64,000 bases of DNA. Origin: Kitasatospora albolonga (GTDB taxonomy: Bacteria; Actinomycetota; Actinomycetes; Streptomycetales; Streptomycetaceae). Both the position numbers and the translations under genes were made by a program. Below, piece after piece: positions 41,843 to 49,800 of the stretch. Location: contig CP020563.1 of NCBI GenBank assembly GCA_002082585.1, positions 4,086,001 to 4,150,000 of the forward strand. Reading direction: 5' to 3'. Within the stretch, counting starts at the first letter, position 1, and every line of letters begins with the position of its first letter. The notes under the pieces were generated by a model that saw only the letters and a list, made by a program, of their open reading frames with translations, did no database searches and was not told the DNA's origin.

Positions 41843-42211
41843 CTACCGCCCCCCGAACCTCCGCCTCTTCGACGCCTTGCTCCACCCCTGCCGGGGCACT
41901 TCCGCAGGCGCCTTCCCCGACTGCGGCCGTGGAGCGTGCGGGCTCGGGCGGTGGATCAGGGTGAGGCCCTCGTGGTCGGTCGGGTGCCAGGTGTGGTCGT
42001 GGGTTTCGAAGGCGTAGCCCTGTTCGTTGTCCGTCTGGTAGGCGAGCAGAGCGCGGCCCTGGCCCGCGTACTCGCGGACCTCGGCCCACAGGAGTTCGCG
42101 GATGCGCGTCGACGGGGCGCCGAGGAAGACGCCGGGCGAGATCTCCAGCAGCCACCGGGTGAGGAAGCCCCGCAGGCCGACCGGGCAGTTGGTGAGGACG
42201 ATGACGGTCAC
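41843..42211 (-). CDS. cas2e: Cas2e, CRISPR adaptation protein
   Basis: 122 residues. The type I-E Cas2 pattern is VTVIVLTNCPVGLRGFLTRW, then LEISPGVFLGAPSTRIRELL and ALLAYQTDNEQGYAFETHDH. It forms the Cas1-Cas2 integrase that adds new spacers at the leader end. The basic C-terminal tail (KASKRRRFGGR) is slightly longer than in E. coli. The GTG start overlaps the cas1e stop (GTGA). It is the last gene of the cas operon; the array 1 leader starts 80 bases after its stop. Confidence 0.96.
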   Translation of the reverse strand: MTVIVLTNCPVGLRGFLTRWLLEISPGVFLGAPSTRIRELLWAEVREYAGQGRALLAYQTDNEQGYAFETHDHTWHPTDHEGLTLIHRPSPHAPRPQSGKAPAEVPRQGWSKASKRRRFGGR

Positions 42212-43173
42212 CAGATGATCTCGTCTCCGTAGTTGCGACCGGCTTCGAGGTGGACGTCTCCGTCGGACTGGAGCATCACCCGGTCCCGGTCCGACGACGT
42301 GCCGTCCGCCTGGGTGGTGTCGCGGGTGCCGTCGTAGCCGAGCAGGTCCCTGATGTCACGGACGCAGCGGTCGAGCAGGCCCGTCCGGTTGATGCGGTCC
42401 CGGAGCATGCGGCGGGTGCGGGCCGCGACGTCCTCCACCCCTTCCGCCGCCGCGTCGAAGGCGGCCGGGATGGCGACCTCCGTCTTGTAGAAGTCCGCCA
42501 CGTCCATGACGAACGAGCGCTCATGGCCCGAGTGGACGAAGCCCAGCCCGGGGGAGCAGCCGAGCGCGGCGACGACGGAGTGGGAGACCCCGTACATGCA
42601 CTGGGCGGCGGCCGTCACGGCCTGGTTGGGGGCGTCGCCGGCTGCGAAGTCCTCGCGGTGGTATTCACGCCGCCGCCAAGGGACGCCCGTGCGCAGTGAC
42701 TCCCGTTTGTAGCACTCCTTCAGCCGCCGCCCCTCCATCCCGAGCAGATCCTGCCGGGTACGCCCTGTCGTGTCCTCGCCCGGAAAGCGCAGCCGGTACA
42801 TGGCCCGCGCCACTTCCAGCCGGGTGCGGCGGTTCGCCCACGCCGTGGCCTGCGCCTCGATCAGGCCCGACGAACGGGTGAGCGCCCGCCCACCCGCGTA
42901 GTACCGCACCCCGTGTTCGCCGACCCAGGCCACGCCCGCGCCGCTGTCGCCGAGCAGCGCCATCGCCTGGTGGGTGACGCGGGTCCCGGGGCCGAGCAGG
43001 AGGGTCCCGATCGTCGCGGACGGGATGTGGGTGACGCCGTCCGCGTCCTCGGCGGTGATCGCGTTGGAGTCCCGGTGCACCGTGCACCGCTCCAGGTAGA
43101 CGAACGAGAGCCGGTCCCCGACGCGTGTGAGCTCGCGGGGCGTGGAGGCCCCCCTGCGGCCGACCGTGCTCAC
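42208..43173 (-). CDS. cas1e: Cas1e, CRISPR adaptation integrase
   Basis: 321 residues. The metal-binding residues of Cas1 are all present: Glu147 in LLGMEGRR, His214 in GFVHSGHERS, and Asp224/Asp227 in FVMDVADFYK. Their spacing equals E. coli Cas1 (E141, H208, D221) shifted by six. An N-terminal beta-domain (RLSFVYLERCTVHRDSNAIT) precedes the helical domain. GTG start overlaps the cas6e stop, with GGGGAGG just upstream. With Cas2e it should integrate spacers, and all three leaders are possible substrates. Confidence 0.97.
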   Translation of the reverse strand: MSTVGRRGASTPRELTRVGDRLSFVYLERCTVHRDSNAITAEDADGVTHIPSATIGTLLLGPGTRVTHQAMALLGDSGAGVAWVGEHGVRYYAGGRALTRSSGLIEAQATAWANRRTRLEVARAMYRLRFPGEDTTGRTRQDLLGMEGRRLKECYKRESLRTGVPWRRREYHREDFAAGDAPNQAVTAAAQCMYGVSHSVVAALGCSPGLGFVHSGHERSFVMDVADFYKTEVAIPAAFDAAAEGVEDVAARTRRMLRDRINRTGLLDRCVRDIRDLLGYDGTRDTTQADGTSSDRDRVMLQSDGDVHLEAGRNYGDEIIW

Positions 43174-43922
43174 GCCTCCCCCTCCCCCCGTACCGGAGCC
43201 AGGGTCATCAGGCCGCACCCGTACGCCTTGGCCTTGCCCAGGCCGTGTGTGAGCGTCCGCCGGAACAGCTCCGGTTCCGTGACGCGCAACCGGCCGTCGA
43301 AGGTGACCTTGGTGATCTGTACGTCAGCTCTCCCCGGGGCCCTCGTCCGCGGCTCCTCTCCCGCCTGGGGCCGACGGAACTGCAGCGGGATCTGGTCCCG
43401 TACGACCAACTCGTACTCGTCCCCCACCGGCAGCAGCCGCCGGTCCTCCGGCTTCTGGACGATCTCGAAGCCCGCTCTCTCCTGGCGCTCCAGCAGCCAC
43501 CGCATCTGGTGACGGGGCGTCCGGTGCGCGGCCCGCTTCGTCCGCTCCCCCTCCTTCAGATACTCGTGGCGGATGTTGTGCACGGGATTGGCGGTCAGCC
43601 TGAACCCCCAGGTGTCGCCCGCGTGCAGCGCGGTGAGGAAGTCCGCGTACGAGAACGTCGCCCACCCCGGCTCGTCCGACGCGGGCCAGCCCGCCTGCTC
43701 GACCAGGTGGGTCAGGTCGGGACGGCCGGGGCTGACGATGTACAGCAGGGTCTCGGAGTTCGCGTTGCGGTCCACCCGCCACAGCACCCGGGGGCCCGAG
43801 CCCTCCCGCGAGGGCGGCGTCGGGAAGGACGCGTTCACCGCGCCGTGCAGGCGGTGCGGCGAGCCGAGCAGGCGGCGGGCGTCGGACCGGTGGGTGTTGA
43901 CACGGAAACGGGTGAGGTACAT
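43170..43922 (-). CDS. cas6e: Cas6e, crRNA-processing endoribonuclease
   Basis: 250 residues with the double ferredoxin-like fold of Cas6e (CasE/Cse3). The N-terminus is MYLTRFRVNT, a probable catalytic His lies in LLGSPHRLHGAVNAS, and the C-terminal Gly-rich loop is THGLGKAKAYGCGLMTLAP. It cuts pre-crRNA at the base of the repeat hairpin, leaving an eight-base 5' handle, and stays in Cascade. It must handle two hairpin-loop variants found in the arrays (GCAC and GCGT). Start and preceding stop overlap as TGATG. Confidence 0.96.
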   Translation of the reverse strand: MYLTRFRVNTHRSDARRLLGSPHRLHGAVNASFPTPPSREGSGPRVLWRVDRNANSETLLYIVSPGRPDLTHLVEQAGWPASDEPGWATFSYADFLTALHAGDTWGFRLTANPVHNIRHEYLKEGERTKRAAHRTPRHQMRWLLERQERAGFEIVQKPEDRRLLPVGDEYELVVRDQIPLQFRRPQAGEEPRTRAPGRADVQITKVTFDGRLRVTEPELFRRTLTHGLGKAKAYGCGLMTLAPVRGEGEA

Positions 43923-44692
43923 CAGTCGGTCCTCGGCGTGACGGGGGTGAGAAGGGACGTGGGTTCGTGCGGCGGTGGCGGTGGCGATGACGGCCGCGCC
44001 CCGGGCTCGATGGGAACCCGGGTCTCCGTCGTACGGACGCCCCGCAGCCCGTACCGCCGATGGCGCGGATCGAAGCTCATGGGGAGATCCCGCAGCGTGA
44101 TGTCCGGCAGCCGGTCCGGGTCGGCCGGACTGTCCAGCAGGAGATCGAGGCGTACGTCGTCGGGCGCTTCCTGGCCCCGGCGGCGGAAGGAGGCGGTGCG
44201 CTTGTCCCTGTACCAGCCGGACGCCTCCCACCGAGCCTCCCGCAACGCCTGCTCCAGCTCCCCTTCCGACGGCTCCGCGATCGTGACCGGCCGCGAGGGC
44301 GGGCAGGAACGGCGGCCCAGGTACGGCAGGAACACGGGCTCCAACAGCGCCTCGTACAGCCGCTGTACGAGCCCGGCCTCACCGCTCACCCCGGCCACGA
44401 ACACCGCGTCGGCCAGGTAGAAGCGCTCCGACAGGGGCATCGACTTGAGCGTGTCGCTGTGGTGGGCGGTGTGGAAGTCCCGCAGTCGGCTGCCGGGCTG
44501 GTCGATGCGGACGCCGAACTCCAGCGCCGCCAGGTCGGAGAGGTCGGCGTCCCGTCTGCGCCCCTGGGCGGCGGCGAGGAGACCGACGACACCGCTCTTC
44601 GTCGGCGCGTTCTCCGTGGTGCGGCGTGTGAAGCGGGCTGCGGACCCCCAGGACTGGAGGGGGCCCGCGAGCCGCAGCAGCAGCACGCTCAT
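43922..44692 (-). CDS. cas5e: Cas5e, Cascade subunit
   Basis: 256 residues. The N-terminal signature is MSVLLLRLAGPLQSWGSAAR, followed by RRTTENAPTKSGVVGLLAAA and a DFHTAHHSDTLKS segment, typical of CasD/Cas5e. It caps the crRNA 5' handle in Cascade. The Pro/Ser-rich tail after residue 225 is an extension. ATGA overlap with the cas7e stop. Confidence 0.96.
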   Translation of the reverse strand: MSVLLLRLAGPLQSWGSAARFTRRTTENAPTKSGVVGLLAAAQGRRRDADLSDLAALEFGVRIDQPGSRLRDFHTAHHSDTLKSMPLSERFYLADAVFVAGVSGEAGLVQRLYEALLEPVFLPYLGRRSCPPSRPVTIAEPSEGELEQALREARWEASGWYRDKRTASFRRRGQEAPDDVRLDLLLDSPADPDRLPDITLRDLPMSFDPRHRRYGLRGVRTTETRVPIEPGARPSSPPPPPHEPTSLLTPVTPRTD

Positions 44693-45948
44693 GCCCCGGA
44701 CTCCGGTGCGGCGCCGGAAGAACCACCGTCCGGGCCGCCGTTCTCCGAGGGCTCCGGCGCCAGCCGTGCGGCCACGGCGTCGCCCACCTCGGCCAGCAGC
44801 TCGGGCAGGTTCACCGCCTTGCCCAGCCCGCTGAGGTCTTCCGTCTCCTTGCCCACCCGGAGCACCCACCCCTCCGGACCCCCGGAGAGACCGAAGCTCG
44901 CCTCCAGGTCCGGTACGAACGCGGCGAGCCTCTTGCAGCTCCCCTTGAGGAAGCCACCGCCCTTGCTCGGCGCGACGGGCTCCTCGAAGGCGGCCACGTA
45001 ACTGACCGGGCGCCGGGAGCGGACCTTCACGATCACGGCGGCCGGCAGCGTCTGGTTGCCGAAGGTGTTGATTTTCCCCGTCGGGAGCGAGGTGATGAAC
45101 CCTTCGAGGAACGCGGCGACGGCCCGCCGCGTGGGCTCCACCGGCCGGGCGTCGTCGTGCCCGGCGCCCAGGTTCTCCTGGAGGCGGTTCACGTCGAGCG
45201 CGGCGTAGCGGTAGAGCGTCGCGGAGTTGAAGTCGACGGTGCCGATCATCCCGGCGCCGGTCTCGGCATCGGTGTTCTTGTCGTCGACCGCTGTGTAGTA
45301 GTCCGACTCGACCTCCACGGCGTGCACGCTGAGCGCGTGGGCGACCTGGGCCGCCGCGTCCACGTTGAGGTCGGTCGAGTCCGCGACCATGCGGCCGAAC
45401 AGCGCGATGTCCACCGAGTGTTCGGTGAGGACGAGCTGTTTGGCCCGGGCCTTGTTCTCCTTGACCTTGAAGTAGTCCTTGAGAGCCTGGAGGTCCCCGC
45501 CCTTGCCGCCCTCGACCGTCATGGCGGCGAGTCCCGCGTACTGCCGGTTGCTCAGGAACATCAGGTACGTGGACTCGGCGGGGGCGGGGTCCTCCGCGTC
45601 CTGCTTGCTCTTCCGGCCGGGAACGGCGACCTTCGAGCCGGTCGCCGTGGTGATCGTCTCCGCCGCCAGGGCCTGCGCGGCGGCAAGCGGGAGCGACGAG
45701 TCCAGCTCCATCACCCGCTCGGCGAGGACTTCCACGACCTTCTTGGTACGGATGCCGAGCTCGGAGGAGTCGAGCAGCTCCCCGAACGCCTCGCGCGTGG
45801 CCCTCTTCCACGCCTGGCTGGACACCCGCGAGCGCCGCACGCCCCCGTACGTGGCCGACTTCGGCGTCCCCGTGTCGTCGCGGTTGAGATTGCTCGGCGG
45901 AACGGTCTGGAGGATGTGGATATCGAGAATGGTCCTGTTCAGGGTCAC
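44689..45948 (-). CDS. cas7e: Cas7e (Cse4/CasC), Cascade backbone subunit
   Basis: 419 residues. The I-E Cas7 features are LDIHILQTVPPSNLNRDDTG, YGGVRRSRVSSQAWKRATRE and NTFGNQTLPAAVIVK. Six copies normally bind the crRNA spacer as a filament. It has a Lys/Asp-rich insertion near residue 110 and an acidic Gly-rich C-terminal tail, making it longer than the E. coli protein (363). The GTG start has only a weak ribosome site, and a 174-base gap with 18-bp repeats separates it from cse2. Confidence 0.96.
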   Translation of the reverse strand: MTLNRTILDIHILQTVPPSNLNRDDTGTPKSATYGGVRRSRVSSQAWKRATREAFGELLDSSELGIRTKKVVEVLAERVMELDSSLPLAAAQALAAETITTATGSKVAVPGRKSKQDAEDPAPAESTYLMFLSNRQYAGLAAMTVEGGKGGDLQALKDYFKVKENKARAKQLVLTEHSVDIALFGRMVADSTDLNVDAAAQVAHALSVHAVEVESDYYTAVDDKNTDAETGAGMIGTVDFNSATLYRYAALDVNRLQENLGAGHDDARPVEPTRRAVAAFLEGFITSLPTGKINTFGNQTLPAAVIVKVRSRRPVSYVAAFEEPVAPSKGGGFLKGSCKRLAAFVPDLEASFGLSGGPEGWVLRVGKETEDLSGLGKAVNLPELLAEVGDAVAARLAPEPSENGGPDGGSSGAAPESGA

Positions 45949-46000
45949 GCGTGCTCAGTTCCTCTGTTCGTCGTGTGCGGAAGATGCTTGTCGGGGCGAA

Positions 46001-46074
46001 ACGAAGGTTTGGGGAGACACGAAGGTTCGGGGAGACACGGGGGTCGGGGTGACGAGAGGGGTCGGGGTGACGAG
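46001..46074. repeat. two 18-bp tandem duplications in the cas operon
   Basis: ACGAAGGTTYGGGGAGAC occurs twice (46001-46036) and RGGGGTCGGGGTGACGAG twice (46039-46074). They fill the only sizeable gap in the cas operon, between the cse2 stop and the cas7e start. Confidence 0.88.
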
Positions 46075-46122
46075 GGGCGGCGAGGACGGGGTCGCTCACG
46101 CCCGGCGCTCGGGAGCCGGGCG

Positions 46123-46893
46123 TCACTCCCCGGCCGCGTAACCGCCGTACTCCTCCTCATCGGCCGCCAGCGTCCGGTCGATCGCCTCGCCGTCCGTGCC
46201 CGAGGCGGCCGCCCTCCCCTTCTTCCCGGCAGCGGCGGCCAGATGGAACTCGCGCCCCCACTCCCGCTGGACCCCGGCCCGCTCGGGGCGGTGTTGCCAG
46301 CGGTAGAGCTGCCCGGCCAGGCGTGCGTAATCGAGAGGCACCTTGGCGCCCCGGAGCAGCAGCACGATCTCTCTGAGCCGTACGGCGACGGAGTCGAGGG
46401 ACTCGGCCGTACCGACCCGCACCAGGCGCTTGCGCAGCGGGGAGTCCTCCTCGTCCTCACCCGCTGTCCCCTGCGAGCGGATCAGGGCACGCACCGCCCC
46501 GCCCAGGGTCTGATTCCGCTGGTGCATGCCCTGGTCACGGCCGGACTGCTGGTGCAGGGCCCACAGGGTGCAGGCGAGGAAGACCGCCTCCTCGGCGTCC
46601 TCGGCGCGGCTGAACCTGCCGTGGTCCGCAAGCAGGTTGGCCAGATCGTCCATCCCTTCGATTCCCCAGAGGTCCGTGACCTCGTGGGCCCGCTTTCCCG
46701 CCCCGCGCCGCAGCCGGGCGAGCTCCGCCACGGCGTGCGGCCGGTCGGCCAGGTACTGAGGCTGAATCCGGGCGATGTACGTACCCGTCGCGCGGGTGAC
46801 CAGCCGGTGGACGGGCACCTCTTCGGCGCCCTTCCCCGCTTTGTTCTCCGGCGGTGGGGCGTTCGTGCCCGCTGTCGTCGGGGTGATGGTCAT
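46123..46893 (-). CDS. casB: Cse2 (CasB), Cascade small subunit
   Basis: 256 residues, mostly helical and basic. Family features: VTRATGTYIARIQPQYLADR, LARLRRGAGKRAHEVTDLWG and RWQHRPERAGVQREWGREF. Two copies stabilise the R-loop in Cascade. The C-terminus is acidic (ADEEEYGGYAAGE). Start ATG overlaps the stop of the cas3-cse1 fusion by four bases. Confidence 0.94.
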   Translation of the reverse strand: MTITPTTAGTNAPPPENKAGKGAEEVPVHRLVTRATGTYIARIQPQYLADRPHAVAELARLRRGAGKRAHEVTDLWGIEGMDDLANLLADHGRFSRAEDAEEAVFLACTLWALHQQSGRDQGMHQRNQTLGGAVRALIRSQGTAGEDEEDSPLRKRLVRVGTAESLDSVAVRLREIVLLLRGAKVPLDYARLAGQLYRWQHRPERAGVQREWGREFHLAAAAGKKGRAAASGTDGEAIDRTLAADEEEYGGYAAGE

Positions 46894-49800
46894 GCGGTTC
46901 CCTCCGGAGGTGCTTCGTTGCCGGTGTCGCCGTCGGCCGGAGCGGACACCGTGGACGGCGGCCTGGGCAGCACCTTGTTGATGCGGGTCCGGAACCACAG
47001 GTCCGCCCGCGAACTGTCCACCCAGCGCTTGCCCGTACCCGGCAGCTCGACCACGCGCCCCTCCGCCGCGCTCCTGCCCGCCGCATCGAGGAGCTGACGG
47101 CCGAGGTCGAGAACGAGGTGCCGTGCGATGTCCTGCCACTCCACGCGGGCGGCATCCGGATCGGGTTCGTGCCGGAGGCCGACCAGCCACTGCCGGTACG
47201 GCCCGTCCAGCGCCCCGAACCCCAGATCGCGGGCGGTGGCTGTGGGTCCCTCCGGGGCCGAACCCGCCGCGCGCGCCAGGTTCCCGGCCAGCTGACCGAG
47301 CGCGGCCACGGCCCGCTCGGCGTCGGAGACCGCGTCGACCGCGACCGCGCCGTACGGAGGGCGGTCCTCGTGGAGCAGAACGACCGGCAGGGAGATGGCG
47401 TCGTCCACCACCTCGTCCACCACGGACTGCTGCGTCCCGTAGACCGCGCCGACCAATCGCGTACGGATCAGTGAACCCTTCGGCAGCACGCCTTCCCCTC
47501 TGAGCAGGGCCAGCCACCGCACGACCCCGGGAGGCAGGCTCCGGTCCGTGCCCCGCCCCGAGGTGTCGCCGTCCTGCCTCTGCGCGTACAGCAGGCTCGC
47601 CAGACCGCGCCACGCCGCCCGTGCCGGGTCGTGCTGGCGCGGCAGATAGATCTGCGGACGGCCTAGCTTCTTCTCCTGCACCGTGCTGCGCCGCCAGCCC
47701 GTCATCGGTTCCGCCTTGTGCTTGTTGGCGGGGGCGAGCGGATCTCCGTAACCGAGGACGACCCCGGTGACGTCGGTGCCCTCCGTGTGGAGGAGCAGCC
47801 GCCGGGACTGCCAGGTGTAGAGGTCGCGGGGGCCGGCGGGCCGGGCAACGGACGGATCGCCCTCGAACACCCCGGGCCCGGGAGGCGGCTCGCGCCGCCA
47901 CACCGGAAGATCAACTTTCGGCTCCGACTTCAGGATGCCTTCCTCATCCGTCGGAATCAGATTCAGCAGAAGGGTCTCGCGCAGGTTCTCGCCCTCCGCG
48001 AAGACACCGCCGAGACCGCCGACCCAGCCGACGCCCTGCGGATACACCTTCCCGCCCTTGACCCGGTCGTCCCCCTCCATACCGGACTTGATGCCGGAGG
48101 AGTCGTACGCATGCGTGTGGACGAGCCAGCGGGCCGCCTCCGCGAGACCGAGCCGGTCGACTCCGGGGCGGCGCATGGAGAAGAACGCCTCGCCGTTCGG
48201 CACGTCGGCCACGATCCGGTTCAGCGAGGCGACTTCGTGCTTCTGCGTGTGCAACCCGGCCACCTGGAGGAACGGCCGGGCGGGGTGGAGGAGGTCGAAG
48301 CGCTCCCGGTGCCGGTCGAGGTAGTCACCGACGACGCCCAGGGAGTCCGGCGCCTCCCACAGCGCCTCCCAGTCCTCCAACTTCGCGGGCGCGCCCGCCG
48401 ATCTGCCGTCGGCCTCGTCGAGGGCGTCGTACAGGATCGCCAGCAGCAACCGCAGCAGGGCCAGCTCCTGCGTCGGAAGATCACCCACCAGCCGACGCAC
48501 CCCGCCCGCCCCCGCGAAGACGTCGCGCAGCGAGAGCTCACCGGTGGACCCGTCCCCGTACTGGACGGGCAGCCACGGCCGGGAGACCAGGTCGAAAGAA
48601 GGCACTGTGGACGCCACCGCTTCGAGCCCCTTTGCTCTGCCTGCGCTGCGCGCGCCGACCGGACCCACCCGGAGTCCGTCGTCGGCGCTGTAGTGGACTT
48701 CCCAGCCTGACAGGTGGGTCTGACAATCCTCGTCCAGGACGAGCAGCAACTCCCCTGCCAGCCAGGGGCACTCCTTCACCTGCCAGGCGGGCACGACGAA
48801 CCGCTCCAGCTCCGCGATGGTCCGGTCGATCACCCCCGGATGGGTGAGGGCGCGAGGCAGTGTCAACGCGCACGCGGCGACGATCTCGGCGGTCCGGTGC
48901 GGCGGAGGCGCGTGCTCCGGCAGATCCAGGCCGCCGCGACCGCCGTCGAGCCACTCCACGGTGGTCAGCCGGCCGTCCGCGCGCCGCTGGACGACCAGCA
49001 CCTCCAGGCTCTCGTCGCTGTCCCGCACCTGCGCCCGCCCGCTGCGACTGTCGTCCGCGTCCCCGGCGTTGCCGTCCAGCCACCCGAAGAGGGGCCGCCC
49101 GGCCCGGCGTACGGGCCCTAGCCGGAACACGTCGGCCTCCTCCCGCTTCTTCGCCAGCCTGATCAGATACTGCCGTCGGGCATCGGCCAGCGCGGGCGCC
49201 CAGTGCTCGGGCCCGGCGGCGCGATCGTCGTAGGCGGCCTGCACCAACGGGCTGATGTGGTCGGGCAGCACCAGCGGTACGCCGTCGAGGTGCGGCCCCA
49301 GCACGGCGAGCGCCCGGAGCAGGGTGTGCGGCCCTTGGTAGACGGCGACCGACCCCTTCACCGGCTCGGGCGGTTCGGCGCCCCAGTCCGCCACCCCGGT
49401 GATCAGGCAGCGGGCCCGGGCGAGGCGGGGCGGCCGGGTACGCGGATGGCGGTGCAGCCGCCCCATGCGCTGGAGCACCAGGTCGACGGGGGCGAGATCG
49501 GTGACCAGGAGGTCGAAGTCGATGTCCAGGGACTGCTCGACCACCTGACTGGCCACGACGATGTGCGGCCCGGCGGGACGGCTGTACGGCCGGTCCGGGG
49601 AACCGCCCGGCTCGGCGGAACCATCGCCACCGCCCGGCCCGAACCGTTCCCGCAGCTCGGTGTCCTTGCGCGCCCGGTCGGCGGCGATGAACCGGGAGTG
49701 CGCCACGGTGACGGCGTCCGTCCCGAAGTGCGCACGGAGGTGTTCGGCGGCTTCCAGGACCCGGTCGACGGTGTTGCGTACGACGAGGGCGCAGCCGCCG

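Noticed and set aside
43922..46126. A 734-codon open frame covering cas5e and beyond, starting at a GTG that overlaps the cse2 stop
   Set aside because: Upstream of 44692 it runs through cas7e in a wrong frame; only the cas5e part is real.
46123..47901. Extended 592-codon frame ending in Cse2
   Set aside because: The N-terminal 336 codons are a shadow of the Cse1 part; Cse2 starts at ATG 46893 with an ATGA overlap.
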